64,000 nt of DNA, from assembly GCA_910576775.1 (NCBI GenBank), contig CAJTJV010000012.1:13317-77316 (forward strand), in the 5' to 3' direction. A program made the translations under genes and the position numbers. The stretch is from an uncultured Muribaculaceae bacterium. GTDB lineage: Bacteria; Bacteroidota; Bacteroidia; Bacteroidales; Muribaculaceae. Of this stretch, positions 16,091 through 25,649 are shown one piece after another. The first letter of the stretch is position 1. Each line of letters opens with the position of its first letter. Below the pieces are notes generated by a model. That model had not been told where the DNA came from. It saw only the letters and a program-made list of their open reading frames with translations, and did not search any database.

Positions 16091-17677
16091 CTATTTTTTT
16101 ATTATCGCATACATAGGAGTGCGGTGATCGCAGGAGCGCTGCTTCAGCAGTTTTGTATCAAATCCGTTGGGAATATCGAGCGTTTCAGGCCGTACGTCTG
16201 TCAGAATAATTGTTCCTTTTGGATATTCTGTCAGTTCTCCGAAGGATTTGATTGGTTTCACCTTGTTGTCGAGATAGAAATTGGCGGTATATGGTCTGAA
16301 CTTTTCGGTACATAGCACGGCAGGTGCTTTCATCAGTTCAGGAACCACGTTAGTATCGCTTTTTGGATTCAATACTGCCGGCATTATGGCAGATGCATAG
16401 GCCAGGTATAGTCCCCATATGATGAGTAGGAGGTGGCCTACCGGGCTGTGTCGGTTTATGAACCATGCTAATCCGAATATCACCGGAAATGCCAGCATGA
16501 TATACTGCCACCATTCCAAAGTATCCATAGGCAGAAATTTCATCGGATAGAATTGCATCGCTACAGCTGATGCTGGTGCGAGAATGGCGATAGTTGCCAT
16601 CATCCATGTGAAGAAACGTGTTGTTTTTGCGGAAGAGTCATCACAAAGGAGCGCGGTGATGCCATAACATAGGAAAGGATATGCAGGCAGAAGGTAGACG
16701 CTACGTTTACTCGAGGGAATGCAATAAAAAATTATGACTGTCGCCGCAACAGTAAGTGCAAGCTTTCCTGCGGGTGTCAGACGGATGTCTTTCAAGCGTC
16801 TTGCCGATGGCAATGCGGCGATAAGCAGCACCGTCCAGGGTAGCAGACCGAGAATTATGGTGACAAAATTGTACCAGAAAGGATTGACATGACTCTCGTA
16901 CGACATGTTCCCCGTCAGACGGCCGATGTTTTCTTCCATCATAAGGTCGAGGAATCCATCGCCGCCACGAAGGTATGCCGCATAGTACCAGAGCGCGGGT
17001 ATAACCATTGAAGCAACGGCGATGCCAAGCATGCGGAAGAACGTGGGGAAAAAACGGCGTCCGCGCAAAAGACCGTAGATACCCATGGCGAGACACGGCA
17101 GAAGGCTCCCGACAGGACCCTTGGTAAGTGTGGCGCAGCTTAGAAGGATTATCACAGCTGCATATCGCATTGGGCGCCATTTCCCATCGTGCTCCATCAA
17201 GTTATAGAGCATGTATACAGCACCTGTCATGCAGGCCATAAGTATCATATCGAGACGGCATGCGACGGAGGCTCGGAATACTTCAATGCAAGTAAGCAGG
17301 ACGAGTGAGAATATCATTCCGAACCGTGTGCCGCGTACGCTACGAGCCCAATAGAAACTGCCCATAATCATTGCGAGTGCGGCGAGAGCCGACGGCAGGC
17401 GGCTAAGGAATTCGTTTACCTCACCGCCGTTGAAAATTATGGCGAGAACGGCTATTATCCATGCCATGAAAGGCGGTTTGTATGGAATGTCGGTGCCGAA
17501 ATTATGGGGCAGGATCCAGTCGCCCTGCTGAATCATGGAAACCGCTACGATAGCCTCTCTGGGTTCGCCTTTGCTATTGAACAATGTTTCGCCAAGCCAG
17601 GGAATGAGCAGGACTGATGCCATCAGGAATATAATCAGTCCTGCCCCGGGGAGATAAGCGTCGTGTCGGGAGTCCAT
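16091..17677 (-). CDS. ArnT/PMT-like membrane glycosyltransferase
   Basis: A polytopic inner-membrane enzyme of the PMT/ArnT superfamily (GT39/GT83), which moves a sugar from a polyprenyl phosphate carrier to lipid A, protein or glycan on the periplasmic side. The N-terminal loop carries the family signature: GEPREAIVAVSM with the acidic-Arg-Glu catalytic pattern, then GDWILPHNFG and YKPPFMAW. About eleven hydrophobic helices follow, and a soluble C-terminal domain occupies the last ~100 residues. Acceptor unknown. It begins 3 bases after the M6 protease stop, suggesting one transcript with that secreted protein. Confidence 0.88.
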   Translation of the reverse strand: MDSRHDAYLPGAGLIIFLMASVLLIPWLGETLFNSKGEPREAIVAVSMIQQGDWILPHNFGTDIPYKPPFMAWIIAVLAIIFNGGEVNEFLSRLPSALAALAMIMGSFYWARSVRGTRFGMIFSLVLLTCIEVFRASVACRLDMILMACMTGAVYMLYNLMEHDGKWRPMRYAAVIILLSCATLTKGPVGSLLPCLAMGIYGLLRGRRFFPTFFRMLGIAVASMVIPALWYYAAYLRGGDGFLDLMMEENIGRLTGNMSYESHVNPFWYNFVTIILGLLPWTVLLIAALPSARRLKDIRLTPAGKLALTVAATVIIFYCIPSSKRSVYLLPAYPFLCYGITALLCDDSSAKTTRFFTWMMATIAILAPASAVAMQFYPMKFLPMDTLEWWQYIMLAFPVIFGLAWFINRHSPVGHLLLIIWGLYLAYASAIMPAVLNPKSDTNVVPELMKAPAVLCTEKFRPYTANFYLDNKVKPIKSFGELTEYPKGTIILTDVRPETLDIPNGFDTKLLKQRSCDHRTPMYAIIKK

Positions 17678-17680
17678 GGT

Positions 17681-20533
17681 CTATTTTAGATTTATTTTTA
17701 TTGAGCCTTGTGGAGTGGTTACAATGTAGAAACCTGCGGGTAGTTCCATTTCGGCATGTCCGTCAGTTCCGGCTTGCGTTTTGGCTGCTACAGCTCCGCT
17801 TAGAGTGTATACGGTAACGATGTCGCCGGGTGTTCCGCTGTACAGTACGGTGCGACCGTTGGCTGATATGGTTTTTGTTGATGCTATGGCATCGTTGATA
17901 CCGTTTGTTTCCAGGCGGACAAAGACTTGGTTGGACGGGCGCGACCGGCGTCCTTCACTGTCGAGTCCGACAACGCTGAACCGAATGCCTGTGGCCGAGG
18001 ACGGAATCTCAACAGTATAGTTGAGCGCTGTACCGGCGTCGGCACTTTCTGCAAGCGGAAGATATACATATCCGCTGGTTGTGATGGTGAGGTCGTCGAA
18101 AGCGATAGCGCCTTTTGTTGATGTGTATACGAATCTGAGCTGGTGGATACCGGTGGGAATTGTGGCATCAAGTGTTTTCCCGCGGGAGTTATAGACGTTG
18201 AGCGCGTTGAAAAGCGTCAGGGAGCGCCAGTTGTCCTTTTCGGAATAACGGCCTTGAAGGTCGAGTTTTGCAGCAGCTGCTACCGAAGCGCCCCTTAACC
18301 AGAAACTGATATTCTTGATGTCGAGTTCGATTTCCGGAGATGTGAGGGTAGCATTGTTGTTTTCGAATTTGAGAGCGGGCGCCGCCTCGCCGAAAAATCC
18401 TGTGGAGATACTGAAATAGCCGTGTTCTGCACCTTCGCTCCATTGCCAGCCTTCCGGTACGGTAATTTCCGTATCGGTTGCTTCGCCGAAGGCGATTTTG
18501 GTTCTGATATCATCGGCAAGCTCTTCATATTCCGCAGTCACAAGGTATTTTTCAGCGCCTTCGAGTGCTTCCCAGGTAAGGATGGCATTGTCGCCGGAGC
18601 GTTCGCAGGATATTGCGTTCGGCGCGGTATAGATAAAATCGATTTTCGGCGTAGTTATTGATGTTTCTTCCGAAGGATCTGAAATGTTGCGTCCAATGCA
18701 GGCGCGGACAGTGCAGAAATATTCGGTATTGCCTTGCAGACTGTCGAATGTGTATTCGAGTACATTCCCGACATTGTAGTCCTTATAGTCCCTTACAATA
18801 GCAATATTGCTGTCGATGTCGCGTGTATAGAAAGTTACAAGATATGATGTCGCGCCTTCGACAGTCTCCCATGTGGCGTGGACGTCGCCTATGTTGCCGG
18901 CACTGAGTTCAGGTTTGGCAGGAGCGGCTATTTCTATGGCGCCACCGAGCAGGTTGAAGGTAATCAGACCTTCGTTTTCCGTTATGTCGGTAATCGGCAT
19001 GTCGATACCTGTACCGTTCCAGTCGGCAAGAGCCGGATTTGTGTCGCGTGTTATAGATGTTTTTCCGGTAGTACCCGGGAAAGAGTAACCGGCAAGGGTA
19101 ATTGAGGATTCGCCGGTGCGCCCGATTGCCTCTACTATATCCACGTGCTGGTGGTATCTGTTGTTGTTGACTATATTCTGATCCCATTTCAGCTGGTCGA
19201 AATCAATATGCCACAACAGCATTCCATGCCCCGGGATATATTTGTCCCATCCGTCTTGCTGGCGGTTTTCTATAAGAAAAAATTCATTGGTGTTCTGTGT
19301 CTGGATAAGGTATGCGCGGTTGCTGACGTGGATGGCGTCGAGTTCCACCGATTCGGGACCGTCGGCCACAAGAGGCTGGATCCACCCGAGAGCGTTGCGT
19401 TCGAATACGCTGTAGTTCGGGGGCGTGCGGCTATCATTGTTGTAGGGGCCGTAATCCATCACCGACCATGATTTCGGGGTGCACGAGAGTGTATACTGGG
19501 TTCCGTAAAGATCAGGCAAGCCCAGCACATGGGAGTATTCGTGGCAGAAGGTACCGATTCCGTCGGGTTTTCCGTCGGTAATCTCGTTGGAGCATGCGTA
19601 CGCGTAGATTTTCTTGCCATTGTATTCCGGGCCGTTGTTGATCTGGTAGGAGTGCGGCCATACAGATGTCGAATGTCCGCCGCTGTTTTCGCCGAGGCCG
19701 GCATAGATTATGTAGATGTTGTCGACCTGGCCGTTATTGTCGTAATCATATATGGAGAAATCGATTTGATCCTTTAAAATTTCTGCCGCATGAAGAACCA
19801 TTTCTTCCGGACGCAGGTCTTGGCCGTAACGGTTCTCTCCATAATACGCCATCTTGTTCGGCAATGTTACCGGACCGTAGACATCAAAATGAGGACGGAA
19901 ATTACCGTGACTCTGTTCGAGAAAATAGTCGCGGGCTGAGCCTGTGCCGTTGTATTCGTTGAATCCCTCTTTGTTGAGCATGTCGTCGAAGAAACGATGT
20001 GCGTCTGGTACGCGGAATTTCACGTCCTGATACTCGACAAGGAATACGAGACTGCGTACGTCACCTGTGCGGGGATAATTGGAAGTGAAAAGCCCCATAC
20101 CGTATTGCGGCACTCCGTTGGCCGGTGCTTTTGTTGTGGCTTTTACCTGCGGCTGCGATTGTATTCTCGATATACGCGCTTTGGCGCTGCGCATAGCTAT
20201 GACGTTTTCGAGATTTTGTGTTGAGATGTTACGGACAAATTCTTTCGCTTCTGTGGTTCGTGCAGAAGCTCCTGTTGCAGCCATGGGGCTGAAAAGAATG
20301 TCACCGGAAGCATCAGCCTTTATATAGCGTAGTGTGCCTTCAGTATCAAAATCCATAGGAGTTCCGTCCTCGTCAATGTAATAGTGAGCGTATTCGTCAC
20401 CGACAGGCATGGCTTTGACAATACTGCCGTCGGGTTGGACTATTGTACGAAAGACGCGCTTGGCGGGAATGGCAAATGCCGTCGAGGCTCCGATGAGCGA
20501 TAACATAACGGCGGCGATAATTCTTATTTTCAT
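17681..20533 (-). CDS. secreted M6-family metalloprotease with T9SS-type sorting tail
   Basis: A multidomain secreted protease. From ATG 20533 there is a clean signal peptide (MKIRIIAAVML to AFA). A propeptide-like region is followed by the M6 catalytic domain with the zinc site HEYSH in GTFCHEYSHVLGLPDLYG, then the WSVMDYGPY turn. Two fibronectin type III-like segments (from PAKPELSAGNIGDVHATWE) and a jelly-roll-like region come next. The last ~70 residues (TVLYSGTPGDIVTVYTLSG to the C-terminus) look like a T9SS type A sorting domain. An alternative GTG start at 20560 would overlap the upstream stop by 4 bases but spoils the signal peptide. Confidence 0.88.
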   Translation of the reverse strand: MKIRIIAAVMLSLIGASTAFAIPAKRVFRTIVQPDGSIVKAMPVGDEYAHYYIDEDGTPMDFDTEGTLRYIKADASGDILFSPMAATGASARTTEAKEFVRNISTQNLENVIAMRSAKARISRIQSQPQVKATTKAPANGVPQYGMGLFTSNYPRTGDVRSLVFLVEYQDVKFRVPDAHRFFDDMLNKEGFNEYNGTGSARDYFLEQSHGNFRPHFDVYGPVTLPNKMAYYGENRYGQDLRPEEMVLHAAEILKDQIDFSIYDYDNNGQVDNIYIIYAGLGENSGGHSTSVWPHSYQINNGPEYNGKKIYAYACSNEITDGKPDGIGTFCHEYSHVLGLPDLYGTQYTLSCTPKSWSVMDYGPYNNDSRTPPNYSVFERNALGWIQPLVADGPESVELDAIHVSNRAYLIQTQNTNEFFLIENRQQDGWDKYIPGHGMLLWHIDFDQLKWDQNIVNNNRYHQHVDIVEAIGRTGESSITLAGYSFPGTTGKTSITRDTNPALADWNGTGIDMPITDITENEGLITFNLLGGAIEIAAPAKPELSAGNIGDVHATWETVEGATSYLVTFYTRDIDSNIAIVRDYKDYNVGNVLEYTFDSLQGNTEYFCTVRACIGRNISDPSEETSITTPKIDFIYTAPNAISCERSGDNAILTWEALEGAEKYLVTAEYEELADDIRTKIAFGEATDTEITVPEGWQWSEGAEHGYFSISTGFFGEAAPALKFENNNATLTSPEIELDIKNISFWLRGASVAAAAKLDLQGRYSEKDNWRSLTLFNALNVYNSRGKTLDATIPTGIHQLRFVYTSTKGAIAFDDLTITTSGYVYLPLAESADAGTALNYTVEIPSSATGIRFSVVGLDSEGRRSRPSNQVFVRLETNGINDAIASTKTISANGRTVLYSGTPGDIVTVYTLSGAVAAKTQAGTDGHAEMELPAGFYIVTTPQGSIKINLK

Positions 20534-20556
20534 TGCAGAAGATAAATGGTGTGCTG

Positions 20557-21285
20557 TCACTGCTCTTCATCTTTCATTTCTGAAGGATGCTTTTCAAAGT
20601 ATTGGTTCAGCATTTCGTTGATGTTGAAATAATATCCCGATGATGGTTGCGAATCACTTTTCTTGATTTCAATATAATCGTAATGTGGAGGTTCGAACCT
20701 TTGGCTTGTGGCCGTAAGTCCGGAAAGATTAAGAAAATCGTATTCATGCTGTGGATACACTACCATGTAGGCGTTGTCGGGATCGGAGCCGGTGCCGGAC
20801 GCGGCTATTACGAGAAGCAGATGGTTGAGCTTGTACTGCCATATTTTGGCGAGGTCGAATTTTCCGTTCTGCTCGTAGACATATATGCGGTTGGTGAGTT
20901 GTCTCAGATCTACCGGGTTATCGTCGAGCACCTGCAAGGCATAGTCGAGCATTTTGCCTCTGTCGGCGCGTGTGCGTTTGGCTTTTGCGTATATGGGAAT
21001 CAGTTCCTGAAAAAGAGCCTGGTTGGGTGCTTCCCGGTATGGATCGTAATCCTCCTGAAACATTGTTCCGTAATAGAAATACTGGAAATCCTGTGGTGTC
21101 ATGACAGTATCGTTGGCCATGAAAGATTTCAGCAGGGTAGGGTAATAGTATTTTGACTCGGGGTCTACCGATTCCTTGGCGATTTTACTTATGTCCGGCG
21201 GTCCAAGCTCCGTGCGGGCATTGGATTTTGCGAATGCAGAGAGGAAAGATGCAAGAATAAATATTGTGGCGACGAACTTTTTCAT
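20557..21285 (-). CDS. exported DUF4919-like protein
   Basis: From ATG 21285 the product has 242 residues with a signal peptide (MKKFVATIFILASFLSAFA). The open frame continues upstream to 21708, but that part only shadows the membrane-protein gene in another frame and is low-complexity. The body contains DPESKYYYPTLLKSFMANDT and YFYYGTMFQEDYDPYREA, which I associate with DUF4919 of Bacteroidota; function is unknown. The start overlaps the upstream stop (ATGA), and the stop overlaps a possible GTG start of the M6 protease, so the three genes form one unit. Confidence 0.75.
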   Translation of the reverse strand: MKKFVATIFILASFLSAFAKSNARTELGPPDISKIAKESVDPESKYYYPTLLKSFMANDTVMTPQDFQYFYYGTMFQEDYDPYREAPNQALFQELIPIYAKAKRTRADRGKMLDYALQVLDDNPVDLRQLTNRIYVYEQNGKFDLAKIWQYKLNHLLLVIAASGTGSDPDNAYMVVYPQHEYDFLNLSGLTATSQRFEPPHYDYIEIKKSDSQPSSGYYFNINEMLNQYFEKHPSEMKDEEQ

Positions 21286-21767
21286 AATGCGGTGGCGAGT
21301 ACGATAGCTGCCTGCGAGCAACTTACTACAGCAGGCAGCCCCTTGGCGCAGAGGTATTGGAGGAATTCGGGTGAGCCGATACTCTTTTTGGGTCCTTTGG
21401 GAAGAGTCATGAAAGCGACTGAACCGAGGAATGCACCTGCAATCGCTCCGATTATGAAAGAAGCTGCAGTAGGCGCACAGGCATAACCTACGGCTATGCC
21501 TGCGATGGTTCCGGTAACGACATATGGCACTCCGGCTCGTGTACGTGAGAGAGCCTTGGGTTGGAGATAATTCAGCATAAGCACAATCATGGAAGCTATG
21601 CCCCAGAAAAGGAGTACTTTTCCATTTATGTAAGCCGCGCCGGCGAAATGTGCCGACAGCATACCGAGCCATGAGGCAAGAACAGAGGGAATGCGCGGGT
21701 AGAAGCATGTAATAATAGCTATAGATGCCAGCGCTATGGATAATATTTGAAATACAGTCATTGTCAT
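21282..21767 (-). CDS. membrane protein, DUF456-like
   Basis: A 161-residue hydrophobic protein with four or five predicted membrane helices. Glycine-rich helices such as VTGTIAGIAVGY and FIIGAIAGAFLGSVAF resemble the paired glycine repeats of DUF456 proteins, and an early proline-containing segment PRIPSVLASWLG fits the same family loosely. The last ~40 residues are more polar. A -7 element TAAATTTG on the minus strand (21781-21774) is so close to ATG 21767 that the message would be almost leaderless, or translation starts at the second Met (21761). It leads a unit with the DUF4919-like gene and the M6 protease. Confidence 0.65.
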   Translation of the reverse strand: MTMTVFQILSIALASIAIITCFYPRIPSVLASWLGMLSAHFAGAAYINGKVLLFWGIASMIVLMLNYLQPKALSRTRAGVPYVVTGTIAGIAVGYACAPTAASFIIGAIAGAFLGSVAFMTLPKGPKKSIGSPEFLQYLCAKGLPAVVSCSQAAIVLATAL

Positions 21768-21870
21768 AGCTTACAAATTTAGCTAAAATGACATTAATCT
21801 GCTTGACTCTGTCCGATTATTTCGTAAAGTTTCACTTATTTTAAGGAATCGCGCCGGGCATACACAAATA

Positions 21871-21896
21871 GGGTCCGGATTTTCGAATCCGGACCC
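21871..21896 (-). terminator. hairpin terminator after trigger factor
   Basis: An 11-bp perfect stem with a four-base loop (TTCG on the plus strand) lies 23 bases after the tig stop. The minus-strand tail is TATTTGTG, only moderately T-rich. Confidence 0.75.
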
Positions 21897-21918
21897 TGCA
21901 TACTATTGTTCTGTGTGG

Positions 21919-23322
21919 TTATTCCGCAGCTTCTTCCATAGCCACCTGTTCTCCGGTGGAGCCGTTGAGTGCTGTAACCATCGAACGGAATTCGTCGAGG
22001 CTGATAGTGTGTTCGTTGAGTTTTACGGCGTTGTGGATTGCAGCCATAAGCTTATTGTTGAAAGCTGTAGTGGCGCAATGACGGCGCTGGTTTTCATCCT
22101 TGAGCATGTTTTCGGCGTAGTAGTCGGCCATCTGGTCGGCCATCTGCCCCATGCCGTATTGGTTGAGCTGTTCGATGGCGATGAAGCGGGCTGCGGCTTT
22201 GACGTCTTCTTCGTTGACGGATACGTTGAGAATCTCGGCTGCTTTGTTTTCGATAATGTCCCATTTGATGCGTGGCATTACCTGATTCATGTAGTTGTCG
22301 ATATCCTCTTCCTTGATTTCTGTCTGGGTGCGGAGAAGGAATTTGCGGAGGAAACCTGTAGGCATGGGCATGTTGCCGTAAGTAGCCATCAGGTAGTCTT
22401 CTGTATTGCGCACGAAGAGTGAGTTGCTGTTGGGCTGGAGAGCGCGCTCAATCATTTCTTTCACTGCGTTGCGGTATTCTTCTTCGTTGTGTACTTTGTC
22501 TGCTCCGAATACTTTGTCATAGAATTCCTGTCCGGGTTCAGCCGATTTGTTTACAACAAATTCGGCGATGGAGATTACGAAATTGCCGCGGGCTTCTTCT
22601 ACGCGATTGCGGTCGATGTGGAGCATGCTGCTGATTTCTGCCTCATTGCCGTCGCAAGTAGCGAAAGCGTCGAATGTGACTTTGTCACCTACTTTGGTAC
22701 CTTCGAATTTCTTTGCTTCGTCCTGTGATTTGAACAGGAACGGTGCGAGGATTCCGTCGTTCACCTGGATTGCTCCTTCGCCCTCGCGGACACTTCCGTC
22801 TTCATTGAGCTGCATGATGCTTCCTTTGACGAGTGCGCGGTCGGCATATTCCTGTGCAGGAACCTGTTCGCCGGCCTGCTGGCGGAGATGTTTGTCCTGC
22901 TCGGCAATCATCTCGTCGGTAACGGCTATGTTATAGAAATCAAGCTCGACGGTCTGGTCGAATTTCATATCGAGTTCGGGAGCCATTCCGATTTCATAGT
23001 TGAAGGTGAAATCTTTGTCATCGATGCTGAATTCCTTCACTACGAGGGGCAGGGGCTGTCCGAGAGTGTCGATTTTGTTGTCCTTGAGATATTTGAGAGC
23101 TGCGTCGGCGGAAATGTCGTTGAGAACGTCGGATTTTACCTGTTTGCCGAAACGTTTCTGCAACTGGGCCATGTCGATGTGTCCTTTGCGGAATCCGGGA
23201 ATCTGGCGCTTGTTGCCAATTTCTTTGAGTTCGCTTTTTACACGCGCAGCATAGTCGCTTTCCTGAATGTTAACGACAAGACGGCCTTCGAGCTCGCCTG
23301 TCTTTTCGAGGGTTACTTCCAT
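21919..23322 (-). CDS. tig: trigger factor (ribosome-associated chaperone)
   Basis: Binds near the ribosome exit tunnel and shields nascent chains. The ribosome-binding signature appears as IPGFRKGHID near residue 44. A middle domain in the FKBP position (about residues 150-250, with VREGEGAIQVNDG and EGTKVGDKVTF) is diverged, as in other Bacteroidota, so peptidyl-prolyl isomerase activity is uncertain. The long helical C-terminal domain runs to about residue 440. 467 residues is slightly longer than E. coli Tig. A well-formed promoter precedes it; clpP/clpX, often next to tig, are not here. Confidence 0.93.
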   Translation of the reverse strand: MEVTLEKTGELEGRLVVNIQESDYAARVKSELKEIGNKRQIPGFRKGHIDMAQLQKRFGKQVKSDVLNDISADAALKYLKDNKIDTLGQPLPLVVKEFSIDDKDFTFNYEIGMAPELDMKFDQTVELDFYNIAVTDEMIAEQDKHLRQQAGEQVPAQEYADRALVKGSIMQLNEDGSVREGEGAIQVNDGILAPFLFKSQDEAKKFEGTKVGDKVTFDAFATCDGNEAEISSMLHIDRNRVEEARGNFVISIAEFVVNKSAEPGQEFYDKVFGADKVHNEEEYRNAVKEMIERALQPNSNSLFVRNTEDYLMATYGNMPMPTGFLRKFLLRTQTEIKEEDIDNYMNQVMPRIKWDIIENKAAEILNVSVNEEDVKAAARFIAIEQLNQYGMGQMADQMADYYAENMLKDENQRRHCATTAFNNKLMAAIHNAVKLNEHTISLDEFRSMVTALNGSTGEQVAMEEAAE

Positions 23323-23389
23323 CTATTTATGTGTTTCTAATTTATGTATTCTATCTACAATGAATAAACGCTCGTCGCGTTTTGGTGTG

Positions 23390-23421
23390 CAAAATTAACA
23401 CTTAAATTTTTATAAATCAAT
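23390..23421 (-). promoter_or_regulatory. Bacteroidota-type promoter for tig
   Basis: On the minus strand ATTG (23421-23418), a 20-base spacer and TAATTTTG (23397-23390) give a leader of roughly 60 bases. A 16-bp perfect palindrome abuts its upstream end. Confidence 0.7.
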
Positions 23422-23436
23422 TTTGAGCGCTCAAAA
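23421..23436. repeat. 16-bp perfect palindrome at the tig promoter
   Basis: TTTTGAGCGCTCAAAA is perfectly self-complementary, lies 37 bases after the dnaB stop and touches the tig -33 element. It could be an operator. As a terminator for dnaB it would be weak, since it has no real loop and no T-run. Confidence 0.6.
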
Positions 23437-23472
23437 AGGCGCTAAAAAAGCTAAAAGAGTGCGAGGCAGGCG

Positions 23473-25035
23473 TCAGAACACTTGTTCGTCGGCGCCTTGG
23501 AAGGATACCTGTCCGCCTCCGATTCCAAGAGCTTCCAGATCTGATTGGGCTTTGGACGCATCTGCCGGTGGTACTGCCGTTGCCATGTTGTCGCTGGCTT
23601 CACGGAGCCCGAACTCGCCCTGGTTCATGTTGTCGTCCCAGTTCTCGAAGCGGACATATTCGTGACGGAAATACATATCGACAGTTCCGATTGAGCCACT
23701 ACGGTGTTTGGCAAGGATGAATTCTGCTTTGCCTTTGATGTTGTTTCCGTTCTCGTCAATGTCTGAACGGGTATAGTACTCGGGGCGGTGGATGAAGCAT
23801 ACGATGTCGGCATCCTGTTCGATGGCGCCTGATTCACGGAGGTCGCTCAGCTGAGGACGCTTGTCCTTGTTGCCGCGGTCTTCGAGTTTTCGGTTTAGCT
23901 GTGAGAGCGCAATGATGGGAATACTCAAATCTTTGGCCAGTTCTTTGAGGCTTCGGGAGATAGTACTTACTTCCTGTTCGCGTGAGCCGAGCTTCTGGCC
24001 GGCAGTCATAAGCTGGAGGTAGTCGATGAGAATCAGTTTCACGTCGTGCTCTCGGACAAGGCGCTGGGCCTTGGAGCGAAGCTCGGTGATAGGAAGATTC
24101 GAGGTGTCGTCGACATAGAACGGGAGTCCTTGCAGTTCCTGAATCCGGTTGAGAAGCTGCGTCCATTCGAGTTCCGAGAGGTCGCCGCTTCGGATTTTGC
24201 TTCCCGGAATTTCACAGGCATTGGCGATAAGACGGTTTACAAGCTGCTTGTCGCTCATTTCCAAAGAGAACACCGCGACGCCGTTGCCCTGCCGTGCTAT
24301 GTTGAGAGCCATAGAGAGTGCGAAAGCGGTCTTGCCCATAGCCGGGCGGGCTGCGATGATGATAAGGTCGGAAGCCTGCCAGCCGGCAGTGATTTTATCG
24401 AGTTTGTGGAAGCCTGTCCCAAGACCGGAGAGTCCGGATTTCTGTTTTGAGGCGCGTTCAATCTGCTCGAGTGCGCTATCGATGACAGGGTCAATCTGAA
24501 CCACATCGCGCTTGATATTGCGTCGTGAGATTTCAAAGAGACTGCGCTCGGCATCCTGGAGCAGATCCTCGATGTCGTTACTCTCGTCGAATGCTCCGTT
24601 CTCCACTTTTGAAGCGAAGGAGATAAGCTCACGGGCAAGATGTTTCTGTTCGACAATGCGTGCGTGTGTTTCGATATGTGCAGCTGAAACGACGTTCATT
24701 GTAAGGGTGGCTATGTAGCCCGGTCCTCCGACTTTTTCCAGCTCGCCTTCACGGCGGAGTTTGTCGGTGACTGTTATCATATCGATTGCCTGGTCGGCGA
24801 GGCCGAGGCTTTGTATGGCACGGTAAATTATTATGTGGCGTGGTTCATAGAAGCTTTCAGGCTTTAGAAGGTCGCATACGAGTGAGAATGCCTCTTTTTC
24901 AAGCATTAGAGCTCCGAGTACAGCGGCTTCTGTCTCGACTGCGCGTGGTACGAGGCGACCTGCAATTTCAGGAGGCAGGGCGGCCGGAGTCTGTTTGCGC
25001 TTGTCCCGACGGTATTCAGTATTGTTGGAGTCCAT
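23473..25035 (-). CDS. dnaB: replicative DNA helicase DnaB
   Basis: Hexameric helicase that unwinds DNA at the replication fork. The N-terminal domain begins at about residue 27 (VPRAVETEAAVLGALML). The RecA-like domain has Walker A ARPAMGKTAFALSMA, the VFSLEM segment, Walker B LILIDYLQLM, and the ALSQLNRKLEDR and HRSGSIGTVD strands. 520 residues without an intein insertion. It starts 11 bases after the OmpA-domain gene and appears to be the last gene of the DUF4290-rimM-hypothetical-OmpA-dnaB unit. Confidence 0.97.
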   Translation of the reverse strand: MDSNNTEYRRDKRKQTPAALPPEIAGRLVPRAVETEAAVLGALMLEKEAFSLVCDLLKPESFYEPRHIIIYRAIQSLGLADQAIDMITVTDKLRREGELEKVGGPGYIATLTMNVVSAAHIETHARIVEQKHLARELISFASKVENGAFDESNDIEDLLQDAERSLFEISRRNIKRDVVQIDPVIDSALEQIERASKQKSGLSGLGTGFHKLDKITAGWQASDLIIIAARPAMGKTAFALSMALNIARQGNGVAVFSLEMSDKQLVNRLIANACEIPGSKIRSGDLSELEWTQLLNRIQELQGLPFYVDDTSNLPITELRSKAQRLVREHDVKLILIDYLQLMTAGQKLGSREQEVSTISRSLKELAKDLSIPIIALSQLNRKLEDRGNKDKRPQLSDLRESGAIEQDADIVCFIHRPEYYTRSDIDENGNNIKGKAEFILAKHRSGSIGTVDMYFRHEYVRFENWDDNMNQGEFGLREASDNMATAVPPADASKAQSDLEALGIGGGQVSFQGADEQVF

Positions 25036-25046
25036 GATAATGAATG

Positions 25047-25649
25047 TCAGCGTTTACGCGCCTTGTTGATTAGCAGTTCGGTTGGTACGAAATATATTTC
25101 GACGCGCCGGTTTTTTGCACGATTGCCTATACCGCTGTTGGGTGCTATAGGTTCGTCTGCGCCGAGGCCATATGGTATGATACCGGTGTCCTGCCGGTCG
25201 TTTGCCTGAAAGAAAAATTCGTCTATGGCGTTGGCTCTGTCGGCTGTAAGACGTTCGGCATAAAGATCGTCGCCCGTATTGTCGGAATGGACGGCGAGGA
25301 TAACCTTGAAATTGTCGCTACGTTTTATGTATGGTAAGAGCGGTAACAGGCGTCTGGAGGCATCCTTTTTGAGTTCGACGGAGTTGGCACTGAAAAGTTC
25401 CGTACAAGGAATGGTAACAAGCGCTACCTCTCCCTTGCGGACTGCATCGACTTTATAGCCTGCTCCGCGGAGTGTTTTTACGAGCTGTGACATTGCGTTC
25501 ACTACGGCATGCGATGCTTTGGCGCTTACGGCCGGCGTGGCGATATTTTCCTCGATATTGGCCGAATACGGATCAAAATTATTATCAGCTCCCGATGCTG
25601 CGACGCTCACTGCCAGGAGAAATGAGGCAAGGATGCGTTTCGGTTTCAT
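25047..25649 (-). CDS. OmpA-domain envelope protein
   Basis: A 200-residue exported protein. A signal peptide (MKPKRILASFLLAVSVAASG) precedes a short linker and an OmpA-like peptidoglycan-binding domain: FSANSVELKKDASRRLLPL, VILAVHSDNTG, the LTADRANAI helix, YGLGADEPIAPN and the closing NRAKNRRVEIYF with its conserved Arg. The usual TDxxG appears as SDNTG, keeping the Asp that contacts diaminopimelate. No barrel domain is present, so it is probably periplasmic. The ATG overlaps the upstream stop by 4 bases. Confidence 0.88.
   Translation of the reverse strand: MKPKRILASFLLAVSVAASGADNNFDPYSANIEENIATPAVSAKASHAVVNAMSQLVKTLRGAGYKVDAVRKGEVALVTIPCTELFSANSVELKKDASRRLLPLLPYIKRSDNFKVILAVHSDNTGDDLYAERLTADRANAIDEFFFQANDRQDTGIIPYGLGADEPIAPNSGIGNRAKNRRVEIYFVPTELLINKARKR

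Noticed and set aside
21286..21708. N-terminal extension of the DUF4919-like protein
   Set aside because: The added 141 residues are a frame shadow of the membrane-protein gene; ATG 21285 gives a signal peptide and an ATGA junction.
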